64,000 nucleotides of DNA from Pseudomonas putida W15Oct28 (GTDB taxonomy: Bacteria > Pseudomonadota > Gammaproteobacteria > Pseudomonadales > Pseudomonadaceae). Below the pieces are notes generated by a model. It ran no database searches and was not told the origin of the DNA. It saw only the letters and a program-made list of their open reading frames with translations. The stretch's first letter is position 1. The number at the start of each line of letters is the position of its first letter. The stretch covers positions 145,741 to 209,740 of the forward strand of contig NZ_JENB01000005.1 of the NCBI RefSeq assembly GCF_000708715.2, written 5' to 3'. The position numbers and the translations under genes are program-made. Shown piece after piece: positions 16,409-25,334 of this stretch.

Positions 16409-16503
16409 CCCTGTGGGAGCGGGCTTGCCCCGCGAATGCGGTCGGTCAGGCAATGGAGGTGTCTTTGCGGGCGCTTTCGCGGGACAAGCCCGCTCCCACA
16501 TGG
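16409..16503. repeat. REP pair, one copy inside the hyi reading frame
   Basis: The left copy (cctgtgggagcgggcttgcc, 16409-16436) is intergenic. The right copy (tttcgcgggacaagcccgctcccaca, about 16475-16500) lies within the 3' end of hyi and is translated. The pair is back-to-back, as at 12431 and 32915. Confidence 0.85.
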
Positions 16504-17270
16504 GTCTTCAGCCAGCCCAGGCCTGCTTCGGTGGTGGTCTTGGGCTTGTATTCCGCGCCGATCCAGCCCTGGTAGCCAATGCGGTCCAGGTGCTCGAACA
16601 GGAAGCGGTAGTTGATCTCGCCAGTACCAGGCTCGTTACGGCCGGGGTTGTCGGCCAGCTGGATGTGGTTGATCAGCTGCAGGTTGGTTTCCATGGTGCG
16701 AGCCAGGTCACCTTCCATGATCTGCATGTGGTAGATGTCGTACTGCAGGAACAGGTTGTCACTGCCCACTTCGGCCTGGATTTCCAGGGCCTGCTGGGTG
16801 GTGTTCAGGTAGAAGCCCGGGATGTCGCGGGTGTTGATCATTTCCATGACCAGGCGGATACCGGCGGCCTTGAGCTTGTCGGCGGCGTAGCGCAGGTTTT
16901 CGACGAAGGTCTTGCGCACGGTGGCGCAGTCCGGGCCTTGTGGGCGGATACCGGCCAGGGCGTTGACCTGGGTGTTGCCCAGCACCTTGGCGTATTCGAT
17001 GGCCTTGTCGACACCGGCACGGAATTCTTCGACGCGGTCAGGGTGGCAGGTGATACCGCGCTCACCTTTGGCCCAGTCGCCGGCAGGCAGGTTGAACAGC
17101 ACCTGGGTCAGGCCGTTGGCTTCCAGCTGCTGCTTGATTTCGGCAGCGCTGAAGTCGTACGGGAACAGGTATTCGACACCACTGAAACCAGCGTCGGCGG
17201 CAGCCTTGAAGCGGGCCAGGAAGTCCTGTTCGGTGAACAGCATGGACAGGTTGGCAGCGAAGCGAGGCAT
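16446..17270 (-). CDS. hyi: Hydroxypyruvate isomerase with REP-encoded C-terminal tail
   Basis: TIM-barrel hydroxypyruvate isomerase (xylose-isomerase-like, 274 aa) interconverting hydroxypyruvate and tartronate semialdehyde. Starts MPRFAANLSMLFTEQDFL; barrel residues include LVMEMINTRDIPGFYL, LQYDIYHMQIMEGD and HIQLADNPGRNEPGTGEINY. Family members are usually about 258-260 residues. Here the protein runs past GWLKTH into VGAGLSRESARKDTSIA, and the DNA for that tail is a REP palindrome, so a REP appears to have replaced the original stop. The fold itself is complete, so activity is probably kept. It is 54 bases downstream of gcl. Confidence 0.92.
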   Translation of the reverse strand: MPRFAANLSMLFTEQDFLARFKAAADAGFSGVEYLFPYDFSAAEIKQQLEANGLTQVLFNLPAGDWAKGERGITCHPDRVEEFRAGVDKAIEYAKVLGNTQVNALAGIRPQGPDCATVRKTFVENLRYAADKLKAAGIRLVMEMINTRDIPGFYLNTTQQALEIQAEVGSDNLFLQYDIYHMQIMEGDLARTMETNLQLINHIQLADNPGRNEPGTGEINYRFLFEHLDRIGYQGWIGAEYKPKTTTEAGLGWLKTHVGAGLSRESARKDTSIA

Positions 17271-17292
17271 GAGTTGTCTCCTTGCGATGAAG

Positions 17293-17315
17293 GCCCCCAG
17301 GGCGTGCCTGGGGGC
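17293..17315 (-). other. Hairpin between gcl and hyi
   Basis: Perfect 9-bp stem GCCCCCAGG-N5-CCTGGGGGC with no T-run. It lies in the 54-base gcl-hyi gap and may stabilise the gcl message relative to the rest of the operon. Confidence 0.5.
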
Positions 17316-17324
17316 GTCAGGCGA

Positions 17325-19100
17325 TCAGTCCAGCATCGAGATGGCGGTTGGCGCGTCGTTGCCGACCAGCGCCAGGTCTTCGAACTCGTTGACCGCGTTG
17401 ATCTCGGTGCCCATGGAAATGTTGGTCACACGCTCGAGAATCACTTCGACCACGACCGGCACGCGGAACTCTTCGGCCATCTTCTGCGCCTTGAGCAGGG
17501 CAGGGGCGATCTCGGCCGGTTCGAACACGCGAATGGCTTTGCAGCCCAGGCCTTCGACCACTGCAACGTGGTCGACACCGTAGGTGGCAGCTTCAGTCGA
17601 GTTGATGTTCTCGAAGGCCAGTTGTACACAGTAATCCATGTCGAAGCCACGCTGCGCCTGACGGATCAGGCCCAGGTAAGCGTTGTTCACCAGCACGTGG
17701 ACGTACGGCAGGTTGAACTGCGCGCCCACTGCCAGTTCTTCGATCATGAACTGGAAGTCGTAGTCACCGGACAGCGCGACAACCTTGCGTTTCGGGTCTG
17801 CCTTCACAACACCCAGTGCGGCAGGGATGGTCCAGCCCAGCGGGCCGGCCTGGCCGCAGTTGATCCAGTGGCGTGGCTTGTACACGTGCAGGAACTGCGC
17901 GCCGGCAATCTGCGACAGGCCGATGGTGCTGACGTAGGTGGTGTCCTTGCCGAATACCTGGTTCATCTCTTCGTACACGCGCTGCGGCTTGACCGGCACG
18001 TTGTCGAAGTGGGTCTTGCGCTGCAGGGTGGCCTTGCGCTCCTGGCAGTCTTGCAGCCAGGCCTTGCGGCACTTCAGCTTGCCAGCGGCTTTCCACTCGC
18101 GGGCCACTTCCAGGAACACGTCCAGTGCCTTGCCGGCGTCGGAAACGATACCCAGGTCCGGGGTGAATACGCGGCCGATCTGGGTCGGTTCGATGTCGAC
18201 GTGCACGAACTTGCGGCCTTCGGTGTAGACGTCGACGGACCCGGTGTGGCGGTTGGCCCAGCGGTTACCGATACCGAACACCAGGTCGGATTTCAGCAGG
18301 GTGGCGTTGCCGTAGCGGTGCGAAGTCTGCAGGCCGACCATGCCGACCATTTGTGCGTGGTCGTCCGGAATGGTGCCCCAGCCCATCAGGGTCGGGATTA
18401 CCGGTACGCCGGTCAGTTCGGCGAACTCGACCAGCTTGTCGCTGGCATCGGCGTTGATGATGCCGCCACCGGCTACCAGCAGTGGGCGCTCGGCGTCGTT
18501 CAGCAGGGCCAGGGCTTTCTCAGCCTGTACGCGAGTGGCAGACGGTTTGTTGATGGCCAGCGGCTCGTAGGCGTCGATGTCGAATTCGATTTCGGCCATC
18601 TGCACGTCGAACGGCAGGTCGATCAGTACCGGGCCTGGGCGGCCGCTGCGCATTTCGAAGAAGGCTTTCTGGAAGGCGTAAGGCACCTGGCCCGGCTCCA
18701 GAACGGTGGTCGCCCACTTGGTCACCGGCTTGACGATGCTGGTGATGTCGACGGCCTGGAAGTCTTCTTTGTGCAGGCGTGCACGCGGGGCCTGGCCGGT
18801 GATGCAGAGAATCGGGATGGAGTCGGCCGAGGCGCTGTACAGGCCGGTGACCATGTCGGTGCCGGCTGGGCCGGAAGTGCCGATGCACACGCCGATGTTG
18901 CCCGGGTTGGCGCGGGTGTAGCCCTCGGCCATGTGCGAGGCACCTTCGACGTGGCGAGCGAGGACGTGATCGATGCCACCGACTTTCTTCAGGGCCGAGT
19001 ACAACGGGTTGATGGCAGCCCCTGGGATGCCGAACGCGGTATCTACACCTTCACGGCGCATGACCAGAACGGCTGCATCGATTGCTCTCATTTTGCTCAT
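17325..19100 (-). CDS. gcl: Glyoxylate carboligase
   Basis: Thiamine-diphosphate enzyme (591 aa) joining two glyoxylates to tartronate semialdehyde plus CO2. It has the ThDP-family order: N-terminal domain, central FAD-type domain (non-redox FAD), C-terminal ThDP domain with [31 protein letters not shown] split as the GDxxF...NN motif. Residue 51 is valine ([14 protein letters not shown]) instead of the catalytic glutamate found in nearly all other ThDP enzymes; this Val is the known hallmark of Gcl. GAGGCAC precedes the ATG. The upstream region carries two TTGTATACAA operators, one only 26 bases from the start codon. Confidence 0.97.
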   Translation of the reverse strand: MSKMRAIDAAVLVMRREGVDTAFGIPGAAINPLYSALKKVGGIDHVLARHVEGASHMAEGYTRANPGNIGVCIGTSGPAGTDMVTGLYSASADSIPILCITGQAPRARLHKEDFQAVDITSIVKPVTKWATTVLEPGQVPYAFQKAFFEMRSGRPGPVLIDLPFDVQMAEIEFDIDAYEPLAINKPSATRVQAEKALALLNDAERPLLVAGGGIINADASDKLVEFAELTGVPVIPTLMGWGTIPDDHAQMVGMVGLQTSHRYGNATLLKSDLVFGIGNRWANRHTGSVDVYTEGRKFVHVDIEPTQIGRVFTPDLGIVSDAGKALDVFLEVAREWKAAGKLKCRKAWLQDCQERKATLQRKTHFDNVPVKPQRVYEEMNQVFGKDTTYVSTIGLSQIAGAQFLHVYKPRHWINCGQAGPLGWTIPAALGVVKADPKRKVVALSGDYDFQFMIEELAVGAQFNLPYVHVLVNNAYLGLIRQAQRGFDMDYCVQLAFENINSTEAATYGVDHVAVVEGLGCKAIRVFEPAEIAPALLKAQKMAEEFRVPVVVEVILERVTNISMGTEINAVNEFEDLALVGNDAPTAISMLD

Positions 19101-19125
19101 GGGTTGTGCCTCATCGATTTTGTAA

Positions 19126-19135
19126 TTGTATACAA
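19126..19135. promoter_or_regulatory. TTGTATACAA operator proximal to gcl
   Basis: Perfect palindrome 26 bases upstream of the gcl ATG, thus probably over the transcription start or leader. Position suits repression of the gcl cluster by GclR. Confidence 0.62.
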
Positions 19136-19265
19136 CTTGCTTTGCGACAGAGTGTATTCACGGCTGACGGCTCAGGTCAATGGGTTTTCATCGGGTGGGG
19201 CAGGTTTCGTCAGAGCGGCCATGAAAACGGCTATTTGCGCCATCGCATACGATCGTTTCAAAATA

Positions 19266-19275
19266 TTGTATACAA
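19266..19275. promoter_or_regulatory. TTGTATACAA operator in gcl / heme-binding gene divergent region
   Basis: Second identical palindrome, 140 bases from the first and 83 bases before the heme-binding protein start. Two sites in one divergent promoter region would allow control of both directions or looping between sites. Confidence 0.62.
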
Positions 19276-19357
19276 AAATGCCTTTCGTTGTGTTCTATTT
19301 GCCCTATCGGTTTTCAACTGCCCTCAGGGCTTCTCACAACAAGAAGAGGACCTTTCC

Positions 19358-19798
19358 ATGAACGTCTTGAACCTGAAAGTCGCTGTCAGCCTGGTTAATG
19401 CCGCACTGGCAGCGGGCCGCAAGATCAATGCCGCGCCACTGACCGTGGCGGTGCTGGATGCCGGTGGGCACCTGCTGGCGCTGCAGCGTGAGGATGGCGC
19501 CAGCCTGATCCGCCCTGAAGTGGCCACTGGCAAAGCCTGGGGGGCGATTGCCCTGGGCAAGGGCTCGCGTTTGCTGGCGCTGGACGCCCAGCAGCGTCCG
19601 GCGTTTTTTGCCGCGTTGAACGGGATGGGTGAACGGCCGGTGGTGCCGGCACCGGGTGGCGTGCTGATTCGTGATCAGGACGGCAAGGTGCTGGGTGCGG
19701 TGGGGATCAGCGGCGATACGTCGGATATCGACGAGCAGTGTGCGATCAGTGCGATCGAGGAGGTGGGGTTGCGGGCAGATGCCGGGGTAGCGGCCTAA
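19358..19798 (+). CDS. GlcG/HbpS family heme-binding protein (DUF336)
   Basis: A 146-residue DUF336 protein of the GlcG/HbpS type. Starts MNVLNLKVAVSLVNAALAAGR, contains LTVAVLDAGGHLLALQREDGA and ends in a GVSGDTSD-like segment (GISGDTSDIDEQCA). Such proteins accompany glycolate/glyoxylate genes in many bacteria, but their precise job is not settled. AAGAAGAGGA precedes the ATG at 19358. Divergent from gcl across a region with two GclR-type palindromes, so it is likely co-regulated with glyoxylate metabolism. Confidence 0.85.
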   Translation: MNVLNLKVAVSLVNAALAAGRKINAAPLTVAVLDAGGHLLALQREDGASLIRPEVATGKAWGAIALGKGSRLLALDAQQRPAFFAALNGMGERPVVPAPGGVLIRDQDGKVLGAVGISGDTSDIDEQCAISAIEEVGLRADAGVAA

Positions 19799-19813
19799 AT
19801 CTCTATTGCCTGT

Positions 19814-19908
19814 TCTGGCCCATTCGCGGGCAAGCCCGCTCCCACAGGTTCACCACAGTCTTCGGGCATGTGGTAATCGTGTGGGAGCGGGCTTGCCCGC
19901 GAATGGCT
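19814..19908. repeat. REP pair, inverted
   Basis: Face-to-face copies cattcgcgggcaagcccgctcc and gggagcgggcttgcccgcgaatg between the convergent ends of the heme-binding gene and the TetR gene. Confidence 0.9.
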
Positions 19909-19920
19909 CTCCGGTATGGT

Positions 19921-20532
19921 TCAGGCTGCCTCAGGCTCACAGCCTTTCAACACCATGCGAATGATGGTCTCGGCGGCCGCGTCATAATCGCTGTCGGCCA
20001 GCTTGGCCTTACCCGTCACCGCAGAAATCTGCCAGTCGAAATCGGCATAGGTCTGGGTCGCCGCCCAGATGCTGAACATCAGGTGATGCGCGTCCACATG
20101 GGCAATTTGCCCGCGGTCTATCCAGCGCTGGATGCACTCGATGTTGTGCCGGGCCTGCTCGTTCAGCTGCTCCACCTGGTTCGGCGACAGGTGCGGGGCG
20201 CCGTGCATGATCTCGCTGGCGAATACCTTGGAGGCGTGCGGCAGGTCGCGCGAAATGCGGATCTTCGAACGAATGTACGAACTCAGCACTTCCTTGGGGT
20301 CGCCGTCGGCATTGAACGGCGTGGATGCCTGCATGATCGGCGCAATGATGCTTTCCAGGACCTCGCGGTAGAGGTTGTCCTTGGACTTGAAGTAGTAATA
20401 CACGTTTGGCTTGGGCAGGCCGGCCTTGGCCGCGATATCGCTGGTCTTGGTGGCGGCGAAGCCCTTGTCGGCGAATTCCTCGCTGGCCGCGCGCAGGATC
20501 AGTTCCTTGTTGCGCTCGCGAATGGTGCTCAT
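19921..20532 (-). CDS. TetR family regulator, RutR-like
   Basis: A 203-residue TetR-family repressor. The N-terminal helix-turn-helix spans about 10-55 (TSDIAAKAGLPKPNVYYYFKSKDNLY), and the C-terminal half resembles RutR/YcdC (SDIWAATQTYADFDWQI-like stretch here FSIWAATQTYADFDWQISAV). E. coli RutR senses uracil/thymine and binds TTGACCAnnTGGTCAA. Boxes of just that geometry occur in this window near purine genes (4295, 22706, 31923, 40061, 40084). The ATG at 20532 is chosen because the fold begins there. Divergent from a DUF808 gene. The ligand here is unknown; a pyrimidine or purine breakdown product is plausible. Confidence 0.85.
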   Translation of the reverse strand: MSTIRERNKELILRAASEEFADKGFAATKTSDIAAKAGLPKPNVYYYFKSKDNLYREVLESIIAPIMQASTPFNADGDPKEVLSSYIRSKIRISRDLPHASKVFASEIMHGAPHLSPNQVEQLNEQARHNIECIQRWIDRGQIAHVDAHHLMFSIWAATQTYADFDWQISAVTGKAKLADSDYDAAAETIIRMVLKGCEPEAA

Positions 20533-20664
20533 GGTCAGGGATCTTCCTCGTGTCTGGCCACCTCTATGAGGGATCGGGCATGGTAGCACCGGGCTTGACG
20601 GGCGCTCAAGGCAGCGACTTTCGGCTAGACTCCGGCACATTCATTTCAGTGGAAACAGGCAAAC

Positions 20665-21579
20665 ATGGCAGGAAGCAGTCTACTGGTACTGATCGACGAC
20701 ATCGCCACGCTGCTGGACGACGTCTCGCTCATGACCAAAGTCGCGGCGAAAAAGACTGCGGGTGTGCTGGGTGACGACCTGGCGCTGAATGCCCAGCAGG
20801 TTACCGGCGTGCGCGCCGAGCGCGAAATCCCGGTGGTCTGGGCGGTGGCCAAGGGGTCGTTCGTCAACAAGGCAATCCTGGTGCCGGCGGCGCTGCTGAT
20901 CAGCGCGTTCATTCCGTGGGCGGTTACGCCGTTGTTGATGATCGGTGGCGCTTACTTGTGCTTCGAGGGCTTCGAGAAGCTGGCGCACAAGTTCTTGCAC
21001 AGCAAGGAAGAGGACGACGCGCAGCACAATGCCCGAAAGGAAGCCGTGGCTGACGCCAGTGTCGACCTGGTGGCCTTCGAGAAGGCCAAGATCAAGGGCG
21101 CGGTGCGCACCGACTTCATCCTGTCGGCAGAAATCATCGCCATCACCTTGGGTACCGTGGCCGATGCACCGCTGACCCAGCAGATCATCGTGCTGTCGGG
21201 CATTGCCATCGTCATGACCGTCGGCGTTTACGGGCTGGTGGCGGGCATCGTCAAGCTTGATGACCTGGGGTTGTGGATGACCCAAAAGGCATCGAGCCTG
21301 GCACAGGCCGTCGGCAACGGCATCCTGCGTACCGCGCCGTACATGATGAAGAGCCTGTCGGTGATCGGCACGGCGGCGATGTTTCTGGTCGGTGGCGGCA
21401 TTCTGGTGCATGGCATCGAGCCGCTGCATCATGCGATCGAAGCGTTCAGCGAGGGGCGCGGTGGCGCGCTGACCGGGGCGCTGCTCAATGGCGTGGCCGG
21501 GGTGGTGGCTGGTGCCGTGGTACTGGCGGTGGTGGCGGTTGCCGGCAAATTGTGGCGGGCGATCCGGCCTGCTAACTAA
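20665..21579 (+). CDS. DUF808 family membrane protein (YedI-like)
   Basis: Inner-membrane protein (304 aa) of the DUF808/YedI family. Begins [40 protein letters not shown] (described in parts: [17 protein letters not shown], then [16 protein letters not shown]), a strongly conserved family start, with about six hydrophobic segments afterwards. Function is unknown. It is divergent from the RutR-like gene with 130 bases between them, so regulation by that protein is possible although no good box was seen there. Confidence 0.85.
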   Translation: MAGSSLLVLIDDIATLLDDVSLMTKVAAKKTAGVLGDDLALNAQQVTGVRAEREIPVVWAVAKGSFVNKAILVPAALLISAFIPWAVTPLLMIGGAYLCFEGFEKLAHKFLHSKEEDDAQHNARKEAVADASVDLVAFEKAKIKGAVRTDFILSAEIIAITLGTVADAPLTQQIIVLSGIAIVMTVGVYGLVAGIVKLDDLGLWMTQKASSLAQAVGNGILRTAPYMMKSLSVIGTAAMFLVGGGILVHGIEPLHHAIEAFSEGRGGALTGALLNGVAGVVAGAVVLAVVAVAGKLWRAIRPAN

Positions 21580-21602
21580 GGTTGCATGGCAGGGGCTTTG
21601 CC

Positions 21603-21688
21603 CCGGTTCGCGGGCTTGCCCGCTCCCACAAGTACCGCGCAAACCTCAGAAACAGCACTGACCCTGTGGGAGCGGGCAAGCCCGCCCA
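21603..21688. repeat. REP pair, inverted
   Basis: Face-to-face copies ggttcgcgggcttgcccgctcc and gggagcgggcaagcccgcc between the convergent DUF808 and outer-membrane channel genes. Confidence 0.88.
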
Positions 21689-21707
21689 CACAGAGCCCAT
21701 GCTCAGG

Positions 21708-22490
21708 TCAGAAGTGCACTTTTACCAGGAAGCTCATGGTGTTCTGGTCAGTCGTGAAGGCATCGCTGTCCTTGATGCCGTACTTGTTCTTCCAGTAGTC
21801 GTACTCCACACCCACATACAGCTGCTTCTCGCCCAGGTGCAATGCCTTGCCCAGGTCATATTTGATCTGCGGGTTGAAGTGCAGGTTGGCGTGGTAGGTG
21901 CCGCGGCGGTTTTCGTCGTTGTCCACCACCCAGTCCATGAAGCCGTCGATCAGCACGTCGGAATCGCCGACCGGAATGGTGTACGACCACACCGGGGTGA
22001 TCTGCCACACGTTGTCGCCGGCGCGGCTGCCGTCGGTGGTGCGGTTGTAGAAGTTCAGCTGGAAGTAGTCGAAGCCGGGGATGGCCAGGTCGAAGCCTGG
22101 GCCGATCAGGTACGACTCGGTGTCACCCTCGCCAAACTCGTAGGTCATCGCCAGCAGCACGTCCTTGACCGGGCCGAACTCAACCTTCTGGTCGAAGATC
22201 TTGTTGAACGACAGGCGTGGGCTGATCTCACCGTAATAGGTATTCGGGCCATTGCCGGCGTCTTTCTGGCCCTGGTAGAAGATCTTGTCGACAAAGATGA
22301 AGTTGTCGCCGTACTTCCAGCCATCGGCGTGCTCGAACGTGACAGTTTGCTGGATCGCCGGGTTGACCTTGAAGTTCTTGCCCCACAGGTAGGTCAGGCT
22401 GTTGTTTTGCCATTGCAGCAGGTCGTCGGCGTAGGTGGTGCCGCAGGCCAGCAGGCCGCCGGCGAGGATCAGGCTGTTGATGGTACGCAT
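21708..22490 (-). CDS. Tsx/OmpK-like nucleoside-specific outer membrane channel, copy 1
   Basis: Outer-membrane β-barrel of 260 residues (channel_Tsx/OmpK family). It has a signal peptide ending ACGTTYADD, regular alternating aromatic strands and a terminal phenylalanine (FLVKVHF), the usual barrel-assembly signal. Tsx-type channels pass nucleosides; in this purine locus urate, xanthine or related compounds are plausible substrates. The ATG at 22490 follows AGGGAGCG. A RutR-like box lies 216 bases upstream. Copy 2 follows at 22846 on the same strand with about 60% visible identity. Confidence 0.85.
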   Translation of the reverse strand: MRTINSLILAGGLLACGTTYADDLLQWQNNSLTYLWGKNFKVNPAIQQTVTFEHADGWKYGDNFIFVDKIFYQGQKDAGNGPNTYYGEISPRLSFNKIFDQKVEFGPVKDVLLAMTYEFGEGDTESYLIGPGFDLAIPGFDYFQLNFYNRTTDGSRAGDNVWQITPVWSYTIPVGDSDVLIDGFMDWVVDNDENRRGTYHANLHFNPQIKYDLGKALHLGEKQLYVGVEYDYWKNKYGIKDSDAFTTDQNTMSFLVKVHF

Positions 22491-22705
22491 TGCGAGTGTC
22501 GCTCCCTTGATTGATCTGTTGTCAGCGCTCGGTATTGGCGCTTTTTTGTTGTCTTGCGAGTCAGCTTTTTTCGATAGGCCACAGCTGTTTGGCAAGGGTT
22601 GAGCCAACTTTTCCGGGTTGGCAAAACCTTCCTGCTCGACTTCGTTCTGAACGGATGAAAAGGGTCTTTCAGGCTGGCAACACGTTGGCCAACCGCCCGT
22701 ATTCA

Positions 22706-22721
22706 TTGACTGAGCGGTCAG
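22706..22721. promoter_or_regulatory. RutR-like box between the two Tsx-like genes
   Basis: TTGACTGAGCGGTCAG keeps the TTGAC-N6-GTCA outer arms and 16-bp length of a RutR site. It lies 216 bases upstream of copy 1. The rest of 22491-22845 holds no gene that I can see. Confidence 0.42.
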
Positions 22722-22845
22722 GAAACGCAGGCAGAATCCGTTCTGCCCTGATCGAGGGGGCGCGCAGATTACTGGCTTGCGCGCCGCGCCTCAAGTGCTC
22801 CGTCCTGGAGCGGTGTGTATCAAACTTGTGCGCTTGGTCAGTTTC

Positions 22846-23631
22846 TTAGAAATGCACTTTGATCAGGGCACTGGCGACGCTCTGGTTGCTGTCCAGATTG
22901 CCGCGGCTGTCGATGCCGTATTTGTCCTTCCAGTAGCTGTACTCGAAGCCTACGTACAGCTGCTTGGCGCCCAGGCTCAGCGCCTTGCCCAGGTCGTATT
23001 TCACCTGTGGGTTGAAGTGCAGGTTGGCGTGATAGGTGCCACGACGGGTCTGGTCGTTGTCGGTGACCCAGTCCAGGTAACCGTCGATCAGAATGTCAGA
23101 CCTGCCCATGGGAATGGTGTACGACCAGCCAGGGGTGATCTGCCAGACGTTGTCACCTGGGCGGCTGCCCTCGGTGTTGCGCACGTAGAAATTGAGGGTG
23201 AAATAGTTGAAGCCGGGGATGTTCAGGTCAAAGCCGGGGCCGATCAGGTAGGCTGCGTTGTCGCCTTCGCCACGCTCGTAAGTCATGGCCAGCAGTACGT
23301 CCTTGATCGGACCGAAGGCAAGCTTCTGGTCGAAGATCTTGCCGAACGACAGGCGCGGGCTGAACTCGCCGTAGTAGGTGGTCACGCCTTTGCCGGGGTC
23401 GGCCTTGCCGTTGTAGAAGATCTTGTCGACGAACATGAAGGTGTCGCCGTACTTCCATTTGTTGGCGTGCTCGAACGTGATGGTCTGCTGGATATCAGGG
23501 TTGACCTTGAAGTCCTTGCCATACAGGTACGTCAGGCTTTCGCCATGCCATTGCAGCCATTCGCCTGCATGCGAGGGTAGGGTGGCCAGCAGGCTGCTGC
23601 CCAACAACAGGGACGTGGTGATGCGCTTCAT
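22846..23631 (-). CDS. Tsx/OmpK-like nucleoside-specific outer membrane channel, copy 2
   Basis: Paralogue of the downstream copy (261 aa): signal peptide ending TLPSHAGE, shared blocks YGDTFMFVDKIFY, GEFSPRLSFGKIFDQK and RRGTYHANLHFNPQVKYDLGKAL (quoted in part), and the C-terminal ALIKVHF. It lies directly downstream of the purine permease gene, separated by a hairpin, so it may be read together with puuE-uraD-allA-puuD-permease or have its own promoter. Likely role: outer-membrane entry of purine compounds. Confidence 0.85.
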   Translation of the reverse strand: MKRITTSLLLGSSLLATLPSHAGEWLQWHGESLTYLYGKDFKVNPDIQQTITFEHANKWKYGDTFMFVDKIFYNGKADPGKGVTTYYGEFSPRLSFGKIFDQKLAFGPIKDVLLAMTYERGEGDNAAYLIGPGFDLNIPGFNYFTLNFYVRNTEGSRPGDNVWQITPGWSYTIPMGRSDILIDGYLDWVTDNDQTRRGTYHANLHFNPQVKYDLGKALSLGAKQLYVGFEYSYWKDKYGIDSRGNLDSNQSVASALIKVHF

Positions 23632-23743
23632 GTTGTGATTCCCGGACTTATTGTTTTTGTTGGCGGTTTTTTTGGCGCGCAGGCGCCCCGGGCGACCCAT
23701 TCCGGCGGGTCGACGGCGTAGCGGTTACTGCAGATGTGAGTGA

Positions 23744-23768
23744 GGGGCGGCAAAGCGCCGCCCCTTTT
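23744..23768. terminator. Hairpin after the NCS2 permease gene
   Basis: GGGGCGGC-aaagc-GCCGCCCC, just after the permease stop on the minus strand. The T-run (TTTT) lies on the plus-strand side only, so on the transcribed strand it is a strong stem without a tail. Confidence 0.5.
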
Positions 23769-23771
23769 GGC

Positions 23772-25127
23772 TCAGTGCTCGTGACAGGCGTCGTTGTGCA
23801 CCGCGCGGTCGGCGCCACCGAGGATGTTGAACAGCACGTTCAACACCAGGGCACTGACCGTGGCCATGGCGATACCACTGTGGGTGATGGGTTCCATCCA
23901 CTGCGGCATCTGGGCAAAGAACTCCGGACGCACCACGGGGATCAACCCGAAGCCGACGCTCACCGCCACCAGCAGCTGGTTGCGACGGTCGCCGATGTCC
24001 GCCTCCTGAAGAATCTTGATCCCGGTGGCGGTGACCATGCCAAACATGGCAATGGATGCGCCGCCCAGTACCGCAGGCGGGATCGAGGCAATCAGGAAGG
24101 CCGCCTTGGGCAGCAGGCTGAGCAGAATCAGCAGTGCACCGGCCACGATGGTGACAAAGCGGCAGCGCACCCCGGTCATCTGCACCAGGCCGATGTTCTG
24201 GGCGAACGAGGAGTGGGTGAAGGTGTTGAAGAAGCCGGCAATGAACGACGCACCGGCATCGCACAGCAGGCCGCGACGCAGCATCCCTGGCGTAACTTCG
24301 CGATCAGTCACCTTGCCCAGGGCCAGGAACATGCCGGTGGACTCGACGAAGATGATCACCACCACCAGGCACATGGACAGGATCGGCGCCAGGCTGAAGG
24401 TCGGCATGCCGAAGTGCAGTGGGGTTACCACCTGCAACCACGGAGCGTCTTTCAGGCCAGACAGGTCGACCATGCCAATGGAGCCGGCCAGGATGTAGCC
24501 AAGGCCCATGCCCACCAGCACCGACACGTTGACCCAGAAGCCACGCATGAAGCGGTTGATCAACAGGATGACCGCCAGCACCAGGCCTGCCACCATCAGG
24601 TAGATCGGCGAGCCGAAGGCTTCAGCTTCATGGCCGCCACCGGCCCAGTTGACCGCCACCGGGAACAGCGACAGGCCAATCGAAGTGATCACCGTACCGG
24701 TGACCAGCGGCGGGAAGAAGCGGACGACCTTGGACATGAACGGCGCGATCAGCATGCCGAAGAACCCGGCGGCGATGGTCGCGCCGAAGATCCCCTGCAG
24801 GCCCACGCCGGGCATGCCGGCCATGGCCACCATGCTGCCGACGGCAGCGAAACTGGCACCCATCATTACCGGCATGCGGATGCCCACCGGGCCGATACCG
24901 AACGACTGGATGATGGTGGCGACGCCAGCGACCAGCAGGTCGGCGTTGATCAGGAAAGCGACTTCTTCACGGGACAATCCAGCGGCCTGGCCGATGATCA
25001 ACGGCACGGCAATCGCGCCACCGTACATCAGCAGAACGTGTTGCAGGCCAACCAGGATCAGTTGGAACAAGGGCAAGGGTTCGCGCGGCGGCGCAATGGG
25101 GATATACGCCTTGCGTGACTCGGACAT
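23772..25127 (-). CDS. NCS2 (nucleobase:cation symporter-2) purine permease, urate/xanthine type
   Basis: Inner-membrane permease of 451 residues, about 14 segments, NCS2/NAT family. Conserved features include QHVLLMYGGAIAVPLIIG in TM1, the FVESTGMFLALGKVTDRE segment in TM8 with its key glutamate, and NTFTHSSFAQNIGLVQMTGVR (quoted in part), the NAT signature region. UacT/XanQ-like proteins carry urate or xanthine by proton symport. Placed right after puuD (urate hydroxylase) in the same direction, so uric acid is the best guess. GAGGTG precedes the ATG. Confidence 0.88.
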   Translation of the reverse strand: MSESRKAYIPIAPPREPLPLFQLILVGLQHVLLMYGGAIAVPLIIGQAAGLSREEVAFLINADLLVAGVATIIQSFGIGPVGIRMPVMMGASFAAVGSMVAMAGMPGVGLQGIFGATIAAGFFGMLIAPFMSKVVRFFPPLVTGTVITSIGLSLFPVAVNWAGGGHEAEAFGSPIYLMVAGLVLAVILLINRFMRGFWVNVSVLVGMGLGYILAGSIGMVDLSGLKDAPWLQVVTPLHFGMPTFSLAPILSMCLVVVIIFVESTGMFLALGKVTDREVTPGMLRRGLLCDAGASFIAGFFNTFTHSSFAQNIGLVQMTGVRCRFVTIVAGALLILLSLLPKAAFLIASIPPAVLGGASIAMFGMVTATGIKILQEADIGDRRNQLLVAVSVGFGLIPVVRPEFFAQMPQWMEPITHSGIAMATVSALVLNVLFNILGGADRAVHNDACHEH

Positions 25128-25275
25128 GCAGCACCTCGAGTTTTGTTTTTATTCTCGGATCCAAGCGTCGGTTTCAAGCGGCAGTTTCTCGATGAAGAGA
25201 GCCTGGGGTTCCCGCTTGCAGTTGAACGCTCGATGCTTGCTTGTTGCGTATGTCTTGAAACAGAGGCCGGGAGTA

Positions 25276-25310
25276 CCGGCCTCTTCGCGGGTGAACCCGC
25301 TCCCACAGGG
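25276..25310. repeat. Single REP
   Basis: One standard REP (ggcctcttcgcgggtgaacccgctcccacaggg, described by its ends) between puuD and the purine permease. No partner copy is present. Confidence 0.85.
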
Positions 25311-25334
25311 AGCAGTTTCGGCCCGACAGGTTTG

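Noticed and set aside
19082..19357. N-terminal extension of the heme-binding protein
   Set aside because: It would cross the gcl promoter and both GclR-type operators, and no family member has it.
16413..19361. 982-codon open frame on the plus strand opposite hyi and gcl
   Set aside because: It mirrors two well-identified genes on the other strand; long antisense frames are expected in high-GC Pseudomonas DNA, and its protein has no recognisable domain.
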